64,000 bases of DNA from Tolypothrix sp. PCC 7712. GTDB lineage: Bacteria > Cyanobacteriota > Cyanobacteriia > Cyanobacteriales > Nostocaceae. Location of the stretch: contig NZ_CP063785.1 in the NCBI RefSeq assembly GCF_025860405.1, positions 682,001 to 746,000 of the forward strand. Reading direction: 5' to 3'. Numbering within the stretch: position 1 is the first letter of the stretch; each line of letters opens with the position of its first letter. Below are positions 36,593-46,619 of the stretch, piece by piece. Both the position numbers and the translations under genes were made by a program. The notes under the pieces were generated by a model that saw only the letters and a list, made by a program, of their open reading frames with translations, was not told where the DNA came from and did not search any database.

Positions 36593-36670
36593 AACACCCA
36601 ATTACCAATTACCAATTACCAATTACCAATTACCAATGCCCAATGCCCAATGCCCCATGCCCAATGCCCA
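36593..36670. repeat. Heptanucleotide STRR arrays (TACCAAT and CCCAATG units)
   Basis: Consecutive 7-bp units TACCAAT (about five) and then CCCAATG (about five, some with CCCCATG) lie between the minisatellite and the permease gene. These are classical short tandem repeats of heterocystous cyanobacteria. Confidence 0.85.
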
Positions 36671-36675
36671 TATTA

Positions 36676-37512
36676 TTACCCCTTCCCCCCCGTAAATGTG
36701 ACACTTTGAATAAAGTAACGGTTGAAAAAGGCGTAGATTCCCAAGGCTGGTAGAGTGAAGACCATCGAAGCTGCCATGATGTAGTTCCAATAGCTGATGT
36801 ATTGACCTTTGAAGGTGTTTAATCCTAAAGGGAGGGTAAACATTTCGGGGTCGAATAAAATTACCACAGGAAGCAAAAAATTATTCCAGCTACCCATAAA
36901 TACAAACACTGCTTGGGCGGCGAGGGCTGGTTTGGCTAAAGGTAAGACAATATGCCGAAAAATTTGTAAGGTATTTAAGCCATCAAGTTGTGCGGCTTCT
37001 TCTAGTTCTTTAGGAAAATTAACGAAAAATTGCCGCATCATGAAAATGAAAGTGGCATTAACCATGCTAGGCACAATCATGCCTTGGTAAGTGTTGAGCC
37101 AGCCGATCGCTTTTAAAATTAAAAAGGTGGGAATCAGGGTAATCTGAGCAGGAACGGCTAAAACCGCTAAAATTAGCAAGAACCAGAAGCTTTTACCCGC
37201 AAAGCGCAATCTAGCTAAGGCATAACCTGCCATTGAGTTCAGCAGTAAATTTAAAATTGTCACACTGAGAGCAATTAGCACACTGTTAAATAACCAGCGC
37301 CAAAATAGGGGTTCTTGTAAGAATATTTGCTTGTAGTTATCAAAGGTAAAATTTTGTGGTATCAAATTGGGCTCTCCACTAACAATTTCTGATAGCGGCT
37401 TAAATGAGGCTGAAAGCGCCCATAAAAAAGGAATTAAGGTAATGACAGCATAGAGTGTAAGTAAGGCATAAAAAAGTATTCTCAGCCAGGGAAAGTGCAA
37501 GATTTTACTCAA
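36676..37512 (-). CDS. Carbohydrate ABC transporter permease (MalG type)
   Basis: The second membrane subunit of a CUT1-class sugar importer. About six helices are visible, beginning ILFYALLTLYAVITLIPFLW. The ATPase-contacting EAA loop reads EEAAQLDGLNTLQIFRHIVLPLAKP (about residues 172-196), matching the MalG consensus. Its 278 residues are normal. Its ATG overlaps the stop of the preceding permease by four bases, so the two are translationally coupled. No binding protein or ATPase gene is nearby, so the substrate cannot be named. Confidence 0.9.
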   Translation of the reverse strand: MSKILHFPWLRILFYALLTLYAVITLIPFLWALSASFKPLSEIVSGEPNLIPQNFTFDNYKQIFLQEPLFWRWLFNSVLIALSVTILNLLLNSMAGYALARLRFAGKSFWFLLILAVLAVPAQITLIPTFLILKAIGWLNTYQGMIVPSMVNATFIFMMRQFFVNFPKELEEAAQLDGLNTLQIFRHIVLPLAKPALAAQAVFVFMGSWNNFLLPVVILFDPEMFTLPLGLNTFKGQYISYWNYIMAASMVFTLPALGIYAFFNRYFIQSVTFTGGKG

Positions 37513-38417
37513 ATTCTCTCACCTCCAAACAATCGCTGCTGAATCAAAGTAATCGCAATAATAATTGCTGCTAGCAAAAAAGCGATCGCAGCTGCATAAC
37601 CCATCTGTAAATTCCGAAATACAGCTTGGTAGATTAACAGTACAACAGTGAGGGTGGCATTATTTGGCCCACCAGTCCCGCCAGAAAAAATATAAGACTG
37701 ATCGAATAATTGAAACGTGCCAATTATCCCCATAGCGACAACAAAGAAGGTAACTGGCTTGAGTATGGGGATAGTAACATGAATAAATTTTTGCCAACCA
37801 TTTGCCCCATCCAGTTCTGCGGCTTCGTAAAGCGATTGGGGAATATCCTGCAACGCTGCTAGGTAAATCACCATGAAAAACGGCGCTGTAGACCAAATAT
37901 TCATCATCATGATGCCTTTGAGGGCAACGGCTGGATCTCCTAACCAGTTATATGTAGGTAATCCCAAAGCCGCGAGAAAATCATTTAATAGCCCATCGGT
38001 ATTGTAAATCCACATAAAAATCAGCGTTAGTACGGCTGAAGATGTGACCGTTGGTAAAAAATATAGGATACGCCACCAATTTTTTCCCCGAATGCCAGAA
38101 TTCAGCGTTACAGCTAAAATTAAAGCCAGGATAGTTTGGCTGGGCACAACGATCGCCACATATTCTGCTGTATTTCTCAAAGCAATCCCAACGCGCTCAT
38201 CTTCAACCAAGCGTGAGAAATTGCGAAAGCCGATAAACTGGTACTCAATACCCCCAAGCAGCTGGACTTTGTGCAAGGAAAGAAAGACAGCATAGAGAAT
38301 CGGCAGAATCACAAAAATGCCCAAAACTAAAATAGTAGGCATCATAAATAGATATCCAGCCAGGTTTTCTGTCATACTCCACCTGGGATTTCTCTGCCGT
38401 CTCCTACTTTCCAACAT
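37509..38417 (-). CDS. Sugar ABC transporter permease (MalF/UgpA type)
   Basis: The first membrane subunit of the same CUT1-class importer. It has six predicted helices, from LAGYLFMMPTILVLGIFVILPILYAVFLSL onward, and the EAA loop SLYEAAELDGANGWQKFIHV (about residues 195-214). 302 residues is normal. It overlaps the MalG-type gene by four bases (ATGA). The ATPase and solute-binding protein must lie elsewhere. In cyanobacteria such systems may import glucosylglycerol, sucrose or trehalose; the sequence does not decide. Confidence 0.9.
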   Translation of the reverse strand: MLESRRRQRNPRWSMTENLAGYLFMMPTILVLGIFVILPILYAVFLSLHKVQLLGGIEYQFIGFRNFSRLVEDERVGIALRNTAEYVAIVVPSQTILALILAVTLNSGIRGKNWWRILYFLPTVTSSAVLTLIFMWIYNTDGLLNDFLAALGLPTYNWLGDPAVALKGIMMMNIWSTAPFFMVIYLAALQDIPQSLYEAAELDGANGWQKFIHVTIPILKPVTFFVVAMGIIGTFQLFDQSYIFSGGTGGPNNATLTVVLLIYQAVFRNLQMGYAAAIAFLLAAIIIAITLIQQRLFGGERI

Positions 38418-38818
38418 AATTAACCTCCCCTGAATCTCGCATCAACCCAGCTGTAGCGAATGGCTGTGCATGATTATTGATCGTACTGCTTATGAGGGAG
38501 ATTAGGGGGATGAGGTAGATGAGGTAGATGAGGTAGATGAGGGGGATGAGGGGGATGAGGGGGATGAGGGGGATGAGGTAGATGAGGGAGAAATACCCAT
38601 TACCCAGTCCCCAATCCCCATTACCCCTTATCCCCAGAGGGGGCCCCGAGTTCCCCAATCCCCAGTCCCCAATCCCCAATCCCCAATCCCCAATCCCCAG
38701 TCCCCATTCGATTACTCTATGGAAACCGACAGAAAGGTTTATGGAACTTTAGTTCAGAACAATAGATAGAATGAACAAAGTTAGCCTTGATGTCTAATCG
38801 CCAAAACCTATACAACTC
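38418..38818. repeat. Low-complexity STRR region with the GGGGCCCC cassette
   Basis: It holds a GATGAGGTAGATGAG / GATGAGGGG array (about 38493-38590), the 42-bp cassette with core CCCCAGAGGGGGCCCCGAG (38616-38657), and CCCCAATCCCCAATCCCC heptamer runs to about 38708. The last 110 bases before ndhB are non-repetitive and should contain its promoter. Confidence 0.8.
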
Positions 38819-40381
38819 ATGGATTTTGCTAATCTTGCATCCCAGTTAAATGCTGGAACGATTTTACCAGAGGGTATTGTCATACTCACCCTTTTGGGGG
38901 TTTTGATTGTTGATTTGATTTTAGGGCGTACATCTTCGCGCTGGATTGGGTATCTGGCGATCGCAGGTTTACTTGCGTCGATTGTCGCCCTGTATTTTCA
39001 ATGGGATGCTACTAATCCCATTGCCTTTAGCGGTGGCTTTAATAGTGACGACCTTAGTATCGTCTTTCGCGGGATTATTGCCTTATCTGCCGCAGTCACC
39101 ATCTTAATGTCCATTCGCTACGTGGAACAGAGTGGCACGGCTTTAGCAGAATTCATTGCGATTTTGCTTACCGCTACCCTAGGAGGAATGTTCTTATCCG
39201 GGGCTAGTGAGTTGGTGATGATTTTCATCTCCTTAGAAACCCTGAGTATTTCCTCTTATTTGTTAACCGGTTATACCAAGCGTGACCCGCGCTCTAATGA
39301 AGCGGCGCTGAAATACCTGTTGATTGGTGCTTCCAGTACAGCAGTATTTTTATATGGCGTATCGCTGCTGTATGGCTTATCAGGTGGACAAACAGAACTG
39401 AGTGCGATCGCTAATGGCATTGCTACAGCTCACATTGGTCAATCATTAGGTATAGTGATTGCCTTGGTGTTTGTGATTGCCGGGATTGGCTTTAAAATTT
39501 CTGCTGCACCCTTCCACCAATGGACTCCAGACGTTTACGAAGGCGCTCCTACCCCAGTGATTGCCTTTTTATCTGTCGGTTCCAAAGCAGCAGGTTTTGC
39601 CTTAGCTATCCGCTTACTCACCACCGTCTTCCCCTTGGTTGCTGACGAGTGGAGATTCGTCTTCACCGCCCTTGCAGTTCTCAGCATGATTTTGGGTAAC
39701 GTAGTCGCCCTCGCCCAAACCAGCATGAAACGGATGCTGGCTTATTCATCCATTGCCCAAGCTGGGTTTGTGATGATTGGCTTGATTGCTGGTACTCAAG
39801 CTGGATATTCCAGTATGATATTTTATTTACTGGTCTATCTGTTCATGAACCTGTGCGGTTTTACCTGCATTATTCTGTTCTCTCTCCGGACAGGAACCGA
39901 CCAGATTGCCGAATACTCTGGTTTGTATCAAAAAGACCCACTGCTCACCTTGGGTTTAAGCATTTCCCTGCTGTCTTTAGGCGGTATTCCCCCACTAGCC
40001 GGATTCTTTGGGAAAATTTACCTATTCTGGGCTGGTTGGCAAGCAGGACTTTACTGGTTAGTCTTGTTAGGCTTAGTTACTAGCGTTGTCTCCATCTACT
40101 ACTACATCCGCGTAGTCAAGATGATGGTAGTCAAAGAACCACAGGAAATGTCTGATGTGGTAAAAAATTACCCTGCCATCAATTGGAATTTACCAGGCTA
40201 TAGACCTTTGCAGGTAGGATTGGTAGTGACTTTAATCGCTACTACCATTGCCGGGATTTTGTCAAATCCCCTATTTACCTTAGCTAACAATTCAGTTGCT
40301 CATACAGCCATATTGCAAACAGCTACAATTGTCAGCTCTCAAGCAAGTGCAGTTACTATCCAGCAACCCGAAGAGTTATAA
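38819..40381 (+). CDS. ndhB: NAD(P)H-quinone oxidoreductase subunit 2 (NdhB)
   Basis: A proton-pumping membrane subunit of the NDH-1 complex used in cyclic electron flow, respiration and CO2 uptake. About 14 helices are visible across 520 residues. Antiporter-family marks include [19 protein letters not shown] (conserved Glu), [20 protein letters not shown] (conserved Lys), [20 protein letters not shown] and the second Lys region [19 protein letters not shown]. Length and ends match cyanobacterial NdhB. It is a single gene between repeat regions. Confidence 0.96.
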   Translation: MDFANLASQLNAGTILPEGIVILTLLGVLIVDLILGRTSSRWIGYLAIAGLLASIVALYFQWDATNPIAFSGGFNSDDLSIVFRGIIALSAAVTILMSIRYVEQSGTALAEFIAILLTATLGGMFLSGASELVMIFISLETLSISSYLLTGYTKRDPRSNEAALKYLLIGASSTAVFLYGVSLLYGLSGGQTELSAIANGIATAHIGQSLGIVIALVFVIAGIGFKISAAPFHQWTPDVYEGAPTPVIAFLSVGSKAAGFALAIRLLTTVFPLVADEWRFVFTALAVLSMILGNVVALAQTSMKRMLAYSSIAQAGFVMIGLIAGTQAGYSSMIFYLLVYLFMNLCGFTCIILFSLRTGTDQIAEYSGLYQKDPLLTLGLSISLLSLGGIPPLAGFFGKIYLFWAGWQAGLYWLVLLGLVTSVVSIYYYIRVVKMMVVKEPQEMSDVVKNYPAINWNLPGYRPLQVGLVVTLIATTIAGILSNPLFTLANNSVAHTAILQTATIVSSQASAVTIQQPEEL

Positions 40382-40394
40382 ATTGCCTCATATT

Positions 40395-40469
40395 GATCCC
40401 CCCTAGCCCCTTTAAAAAGGGGGAAAAGTTCTTAAAGTCCCCCTTAAAAAGGGGGATTTAGGGGGATCT
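40395..40469. repeat. GATCCCCC palindromic repeat, third copy
   Basis: It starts GATCCCCCCTAGCCCC and ends GGGGGATTTAGGGGGATC, with internal TTTAAAAAGGGGGA and CCCCCTTAAAAAGGGGG hairpins. It lies 14 bp after the ndhB stop and might end ndhB transcription. Same family as 499-690 and 1166-1244. Confidence 0.75.
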
Positions 40470-40574
40470 AAAACGTTGTACTATCAATCAGAAGACTTTT
40501 AAACAATCCTCTAATAAACATGGGAAAAGCTCTAATATTTTTACCAAACACCCAACACCCAACACCAAAAACTA

Positions 40575-41849
40575 TCAAATCGGCAAAGTAATTACAAATT
40601 CGGAACCATGACCTAGTACAGAATTTACCTCTATATTTCCCCCATGATTTTCCACAATGATTTGATGAGTAATCGATAAACCCAAGCCTGTGCCTTTACC
40701 CACAGCTTTAGTTGTGAATAAATGCTCAAATACTTTTGATTTAATATCATCGGGAATACCTAAACCATTATCTTTAAACTTAATCACAATAGAATTTTTA
40801 TCTTCAGTTAAATTAGTTTGAACTTTAATATAATTAGGATTGTTTTCTATTTCTTGATAACTCCGCCCTTCATTAGACTCTTCTAAAGCATCAATCGCAT
40901 TAGCTACTATATTCATAAATACTTGATTGAGTTGCCCAGCAAAGCATTTTACCTCAGGTAAATTACCGTAATCACGAATGACTTCAATAGCAGGACGAGT
41001 CTCACAAGCTTTTAAGCGATGCTTCAGAATTAAAATTGTGCTGTCGATGCCATCATGAATGTTAAAGGGAATTTTGACAGTGCTATCGGCACGAGAAAAG
41101 GTGCGAAGAGAAGCACTAATATCAGATATTCTTTCTACTCCCTTATGCATAGAAGTGAGTATGTGCGGGAAGTCTTCTAGGAGAAAATCTAAGTCAATTT
41201 TTTTGGCATGTTGAACAATTTCTGGTGTTGTAGCCTGATTTTTATAAAGGTTGATGTGGTCTATCAGGTCTTGCATATATTTTTGAGCATAGGTGAGATT
41301 GCCCCCAATAAAACCAGCCGGATTATTAATTTCGTGGGCAATTCCTGCTACCAATTGTCCTAAAGAAGACATTTTTTCACTTTCTACTAACCGCTTTTGA
41401 GATTGTTTGAGTTGCGCTACAGTAGTAGTTAATTCTGCTGCTCGTTGTTCTAGCTTTTGGTTGAGATGGCACAATTTTAAGTGGACATTTACACGCGCCA
41501 GTACATCTTCTGGTTGAAATGGCTTAGTGATATAATCTACAGCACCGAGAGTTAAACCTTTTACTTTATCGACCACATCTGATAAAGCCGTCATAAAAAT
41601 AACTGGAATATCACGGGTCGATTCTTGTTCTTTTAATCGGCGGCAAGTTTCAAAGCCATCAATTCCCGGCATCATCACATCTAATAATATCAGGTCTGGA
41701 GAGACTATTTGTAATTTTTCCAGAGCACTTTCGCCACTTTTAGCAACTAAAACACGAAAACCCGATGCTTGCAAAAACTCAAACAGTACCTTGGCATTAA
41801 CTGGGTTATCCTCAACAATCATAATCAAATTTTGTTTATCACTAAGCAT
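40575..41849 (-). CDS. Response regulator - histidine kinase (REC-HisKA-HATPase)
   Basis: A soluble kinase with an N-terminal receiver domain (residues about 8-125; phospho-Asp in [14 protein letters not shown], Lys in [10 protein letters not shown]), a coiled-coil linker, a phosphoacceptor helix [20 protein letters not shown] (His near 172) and an ATPase domain with N box [15 protein letters not shown]1 [11 protein letters not shown] and G2 [14 protein letters not shown]. It starts 2 bp after the stop of a membrane hybrid kinase, so the two are cotranscribed and probably form a relay. Its phosphoacceptor block closely resembles that of the 1,865-residue kinase at 51.7-57.3 kb. Confidence 0.92.
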   Translation of the reverse strand: MLSDKQNLIMIVEDNPVNAKVLFEFLQASGFRVLVAKSGESALEKLQIVSPDLILLDVMMPGIDGFETCRRLKEQESTRDIPVIFMTALSDVVDKVKGLTLGAVDYITKPFQPEDVLARVNVHLKLCHLNQKLEQRAAELTTTVAQLKQSQKRLVESEKMSSLGQLVAGIAHEINNPAGFIGGNLTYAQKYMQDLIDHINLYKNQATTPEIVQHAKKIDLDFLLEDFPHILTSMHKGVERISDISASLRTFSRADSTVKIPFNIHDGIDSTILILKHRLKACETRPAIEVIRDYGNLPEVKCFAGQLNQVFMNIVANAIDALEESNEGRSYQEIENNPNYIKVQTNLTEDKNSIVIKFKDNGLGIPDDIKSKVFEHLFTTKAVGKGTGLGLSITHQIIVENHGGNIEVNSVLGHGSEFVITLPI

Positions 41850-41851
41850 AT

Positions 41852-44650
41852 TTACAGCTGACCAATGTACTGTTTGACTAGTTTAATAATTGCTTCTTCA
41901 TCTAGATTTTGAGTCAGTTCTAGAAGCTTGGTAGTAAAAGGTAAATATTTATTATTTAAATTTTGTAGTCTTTGGGCTTCCTGCTCAACTCCTGTAATAT
42001 CGCCAATTGTGGCAGCATTCACCAAAGTTTTTAATTCCTCTGTGGCAGGAAATACCCATTCTTTAGGCGAATATTCATTAAAAATTACTGATTTTGGGAT
42101 CTTATGATTGGTTTCTTGATAAATCCAAATTATTCCTAAATGCTGCTGAATTTTGGCTAATAAATCTTCTGATTCCACAGGTTTAGGCAGAAAATCATTG
42201 CAGCCAGAATCATAACTTTGTTGTCGGTCAACTTGGCAGACATTAGCTGAAGACGCAATGATAATCGGGTGGGAAAATTCTCGTTGAGAACGTAAATTTC
42301 GCGTCATTTCCCAACCATTAAGTAAGGGCATTACAACGTCAGTGATGATTAAGTCAGGATTCCAAGCCAAGGCTTTCTCTAATCCTTCTTGCCCATTGAC
42401 TGCTTGCATTAGTGTAAAACCAAGAGGTTCTAAAAAATTAACAATCACAGAGCGATTTTCCCATCGGTCATCAACAACTAGAACCTTGATTGGGTGATTA
42501 CCTTCATAACCAACAATGTTATTAGTAGTCTTCTGGGTAGCTAAATCAATCCATTGCTGTGATACTTGCAAGTCCACATCAAACCAAAACTTACTACCTT
42601 GGCCTAAAGTACTTTCTACATGAATTTCACTACCCATCATTTGCACGATTTGCTGGCTGATAGCTAACCCAAGTCCAGTTCCCTCTGCCATGCGCTGCTT
42701 ATTGCCCACTTGTTCAAAAGGAAGGAATATTTTATGTAATTGCTCTGGACTCATGCCTAGGCCTGTATCTTCAATTTGAAATCTAATTTTAATTATAGGT
42801 AATTGTTTATAGTCGCTATGATTCGTGATTTCCGCTTCTGTCTGGTTTGACAGATTATCAAATTTAGCCGCATTACTTAGCACATCGACTTTAAAGATTA
42901 CTTGACCAGAATCTGTAAATTTGATGGCATTACCTAATAAATTCAATAAAACTTGGCGTAACCGTTTTTCATCAGCAAATAGAGCTACAGGCAGTTTATT
43001 AAATTCTTGGTAAATAAAACCGATTTCTTTTTGTTCAGCTTTAATGCGACAGATTTCAAAAATGCTTTTGAGGAAATTAGCGAAGTGAAAATCGTGGGGG
43101 AATAATTCCAGCTTGCGGGCTTCAATTTTGGAGATATCCAAAATATCGTTAATCAGTGTTAGTAAATGGGAACCACATTGGTAAATAATGTCAAGTCCCT
43201 CCTGTTGCTTAAAAGTCACATTTTCTTCCATCCCTAAAATCTGAGCATATCCCAAAATACCGTTGAGCGGTGTCCGAAGTTCATGGCTCATATTTGCCAG
43301 AAATTCACTTTTGGCATTGTTTGCACTGTCAGCAATTTCTTTAGCTGCTTTTAATTCGGCGGTACGTTCTTCAACCCTAGCTTCTAGTTCAATAAAAGCA
43401 GTTGCTAACTGTGTAGCCATTTGATTAAAAGATTGTGCCAAACTTTCTAGCTCATCTATACCTTTAATTTCGACTTTCTGGTCGAGTTTTCCGGAAGCGA
43501 TCGCTAAACTCGCAGCCTGTAAACTTAAAATTGGTTGTGTAATCCACCGGGATGTGAAAATGCCGATCGCAGTGGCCCATACTAAGGCTATTAAACATAA
43601 AATAATGCTAGTGCGGGTATTTTCGCTGATTTGTGCCATAAATTCCGATTCCGGCACAACTACAACTACTAACCAATCCAAACCAAATTTGTCTCGCCAA
43701 GGGTTAATGTGGATATACTGTCTCTCACCTTGCAAGATAAAATTTGTTTCTTGGCTTCCTTCTATCTGCCGAAAATCACCATATTTCTGCTGTATATACT
43801 GGGCTGTTGCTTTAATTAAAGAGTCTTGACTATTTAAGGCTGATAGTCTTTCTGCTTTGCCATTAATCACCTTGTATGGTAATTCATTTGCAGAAGAAGC
43901 TACTATTAATCCAGAACGCTCCAAAATAAAAGTTTGACCAGCTTTACCAATTTTCAAATTAGCTAAAAAAGTACTAATCTGTGACAATATCAAATCAACG
44001 CTTAATACTCCAGCTATCTGATGATCTCGATTGTAAACAGGATAACTAGAAGAGATAGAAAAAATATCTGGTTTATCTTCCCATTGATAAATTTGACTCC
44101 AGAGTGGTTTATTAGCTTTAACTGCATCTGCATACCAAGCTTCTTGACGCGGATCGTAATCTTTGACTTCTTTTAGTTGATTAATATTGCCTTGGCTGTC
44201 TGAACTATAAACATAAAGTTTACCGAGACGAGTTTTTTGAGAAACTTCATTAATTAACAAATTGCCATCATTTAATCTTTCAACGCCAATAAACTCACCT
44301 TTAGGGTTAGCAAAGCTAATATAGCCAATATTAAACACCTGCATTTGCTTCCAAAAATAAGTTTCTGATTTCCGAAAATCTTGCAAGTTGAGCATTCCCA
44401 ACTTACTAGCATCCAGGTTAATTTGATTGATTTGATGAGGAGTTACTAAATAAGTATCAAGATGCTGGGTAACAATTCTGTTGACTTTTTCGATCAACTG
44501 GCTAGCCAGATCATTAACTGCTTTTTCACCATTCCTAAAAGAAAGATAGCCCACTAGTCCCACAGCCGTAAATATCTGAATTACAAAAGGCAGAATCAGA
44601 ATAAGTCGCAGTGGTATTTTTTTTGATTTTTTTAATATAAAGTTAGTCAT
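41852..44650 (-). CDS. Membrane hybrid histidine kinase (dCACHE-HAMP-HisKA-HATPase-REC)
   Basis: The N-terminal helix (LRLILILPFVIQIFTAVGLVGYLSF) and a second helix near 348-370 bracket a periplasmic double-CACHE sensor, the fold that usually binds small ligands. A HAMP region follows (WITQPILSLQAASLAIASG), then the phosphoacceptor helix NAKSEFLANMSHELRTPLNG, an ATPase domain (LLNLLGNAIKFTDSG; EDTGLGMS; GTGLGLAIS), and a receiver near 720-840 (DLIITDVVMPLLNGWE). The last 90 residues are helical without a clear HPt motif. The gene precedes the REC-kinase in an operon. A fragment of a close relative lies at 45128-45496. Confidence 0.92.
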   Translation of the reverse strand: MTNFILKKSKKIPLRLILILPFVIQIFTAVGLVGYLSFRNGEKAVNDLASQLIEKVNRIVTQHLDTYLVTPHQINQINLDASKLGMLNLQDFRKSETYFWKQMQVFNIGYISFANPKGEFIGVERLNDGNLLINEVSQKTRLGKLYVYSSDSQGNINQLKEVKDYDPRQEAWYADAVKANKPLWSQIYQWEDKPDIFSISSSYPVYNRDHQIAGVLSVDLILSQISTFLANLKIGKAGQTFILERSGLIVASSANELPYKVINGKAERLSALNSQDSLIKATAQYIQQKYGDFRQIEGSQETNFILQGERQYIHINPWRDKFGLDWLVVVVVPESEFMAQISENTRTSIILCLIALVWATAIGIFTSRWITQPILSLQAASLAIASGKLDQKVEIKGIDELESLAQSFNQMATQLATAFIELEARVEERTAELKAAKEIADSANNAKSEFLANMSHELRTPLNGILGYAQILGMEENVTFKQQEGLDIIYQCGSHLLTLINDILDISKIEARKLELFPHDFHFANFLKSIFEICRIKAEQKEIGFIYQEFNKLPVALFADEKRLRQVLLNLLGNAIKFTDSGQVIFKVDVLSNAAKFDNLSNQTEAEITNHSDYKQLPIIKIRFQIEDTGLGMSPEQLHKIFLPFEQVGNKQRMAEGTGLGLAISQQIVQMMGSEIHVESTLGQGSKFWFDVDLQVSQQWIDLATQKTTNNIVGYEGNHPIKVLVVDDRWENRSVIVNFLEPLGFTLMQAVNGQEGLEKALAWNPDLIITDVVMPLLNGWEMTRNLRSQREFSHPIIIASSANVCQVDRQQSYDSGCNDFLPKPVESEDLLAKIQQHLGIIWIYQETNHKIPKSVIFNEYSPKEWVFPATEELKTLVNAATIGDITGVEQEAQRLQNLNNKYLPFTTKLLELTQNLDEEAIIKLVKQYIGQL

Positions 44651-45127
44651 AAAATTTCTACTATTAAAATTTATGTGTAAAACTCATATTTAATTTTTGA
44701 AAAAAGTAAGTACACTATTATTTCTTCTTGCCCTTCGGGTGAATCCTTCACATACGCTACGCGAGCAGCCGTTGCTCATGGGGAAAACCCCCTTGGCGCT
44801 AGCCTCTCCTCTTGGGAGAAGACTGCTTCACCTGTTCTCCCTTCTCTATTAAGAGTTACCTCCCTAGGCAAATAATTTCAGGAATCAAAACTGATTTAGC
44901 TATCACTGAGAAGACTAAGTATAAAAACTATCATAAACTTAAAAGCACAGCAGGGTTTAAAGATTATTCTTCTTGCCAAATACATTGCTAGATAGGAATA
45001 GCGATCGCAAATTTCTCACCCTGCTTAGTACAAAATATACCTTCTAGTTTTTGCTCCGGAGTAGCAAGTGCGATCGCACTACTTGCTGGCACTAATCCCA
45101 GGGTAAGTATAGAGGGTTAGACATTCC
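44651..45127. other. Intergenic region with a GCCAGTTGCT-type palindrome
   Basis: No gene. CGAGCAGCCGTTGCTCATGG followed by GGAAAACCCCCTTGGCGCT (about 44761-44801) belongs to the dispersed palindrome family also seen at 27.2, 28.4 and 63.6 kb. The rest should include the promoter of the kinase operon. Confidence 0.5.
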
Positions 45128-45496
45128 TCAACATCCTGCATCTGTTGTCAAAGCATAGCTGTTGTAGCCAATCTCCTGAAATACCTGTATTTTTTTACAA
45201 AAATAACGACCTGAACCTCGGAAATTACGCAAGTTTAGGCATCCTACTTCTATTGCATCGGCATTGATTTGATGAATTTGATGAGGCGTTGCCAGATATC
45301 TATTTAAATTGTGATTGACAAGTATGTTAACCTTACTCATTAACTGTTCAACAAGGTTGTTGACAGCTTTGTGTCCATTTTTAAAACAGAAATAACCTAC
45401 AAATCCCACTGCGGCAAAGACTGGGATTAAGAATGAGACATCGACTATCAGCCGTAGAGATAACTTCTGGTAAATAGAAACACCAGGATATGTCAT
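45128..45496 (-). pseudogene. N-terminal fragment of a dCACHE sensor kinase
   Basis: The 122-residue frame aligns with the first about 110 residues of the neighbouring 932-residue kinase: LRLIVDVSFLIPVFAAVGFV, GYFCFKNGHKAVNNLVEQLM, RYLATPHQIHQINADA, LNLRNFRGSGRYFCKKIQVF. It then diverges (YALTTDAGC) and stops, with nothing recognisable of the sensor or kinase beyond. It looks like what is left of a duplicated kinase gene after a large deletion. Confidence 0.7.
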
Positions 45497-46619
45497 GGTT
45501 TTCGGTTGTGAGCATTTAGAACAATGAAGAGTAAACTCTTACCAGCATTAGTTTGCCCATTCTCCGAGTGTAGATATCATACAGTTTCAATGCCTGGGAA
45601 TTGAGGCGATCGCTGAAAAATAAATTAGCTGCTTTCAACTTTTTAATTTTGTCATCTGTCATCAGTATTATTTCTTGAATATCCAACTGCTACTTAATTG
45701 CTGAGTGTAGACTGCTATATTGAGTTTTTGCGTTTTTATTCCAAAAAATTTTTGATATCTGCGTAAAAAAAAACTATATGTTAACAAGTCCTGACATTTA
45801 AGTGATTTTATATAATTTATATGTTACTTAAATTACGAAAATTTATAAATGATTTTTATTAAAATTTTAAAATTAATAAACAAAAGTTTTGCTTATTGTT
45901 ATCTGTAATACATGTTACACCGCAATTCACAGATATATATTTGCATCTGATAAAAATCAACCTATATTTGCAAAAATCTCATGCATAGGTTAAAAAAATA
46001 TGTGTATAGAGAAATTCAGTAATTTTTACAACAATGTACTTGTTGAGCTTCATTTATTTATATTAAACCCATATAATTACTGATCTTTTTTTGAATAAAA
46101 AATTAAAAAATGATTACATTCATCAAGGAAGAATATTTCTAACTCTACTTTTTAAGGATGTAAGCAAAACTAAGAGCAGACAAAAATATTCGCTAATTCT
46201 ATCCATTACTGTTCAATAGTCTTAATTTTAACTCATCTAGACATCAAGCTATTACACAGTTAAACATTTTTATAGCTTCAGGGTACAAAGTTGTAGAAGA
46301 AGCTATCTGTTGCAGATATACTGTCACTGAATTTCTCACAAACAGCAGATATATGCATATTTAGGTTGATTTAAGCGCAGACAACCTAAATTAGATTTGG
46401 AAAACTTAGCTGATGTTTCAGTGTTGGATTTCCTGATATCAAAATAGATGAGATTTAAATCCTGAATAATGAGCAATGACATAGACGCATTGGCGCTTTC
46501 CACATGGTAATACAAATGACATGCCGTACCAGTTACTGTTAATTAAATTTCTTACATATAGATAGTTTGAAATTTCACAGCCTGTAAATCCATAAATATT
46601 CAACATCAGAGTAATAGAT
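45497..46619. other. AT-rich 1.1-kb region without recognised genes
   Basis: This is the longest gene-free stretch of the window. It is strongly AT-rich, with many A and T runs (for example around 45735-45910). The only frame listed (46439-46642, minus) has no family features. The region lies directly upstream of the oxidoreductase cluster and should contain its promoter; no defined operator or RNA element was recognised. Confidence 0.45.

Noticed and set aside
36247..36615. Three overlapping frames of about 90-120 residues made of Pro/Ser, Pro/His or Glu/Asp/Gly
   Set aside because: They are translations of a purine minisatellite; none has a start signal or domain.
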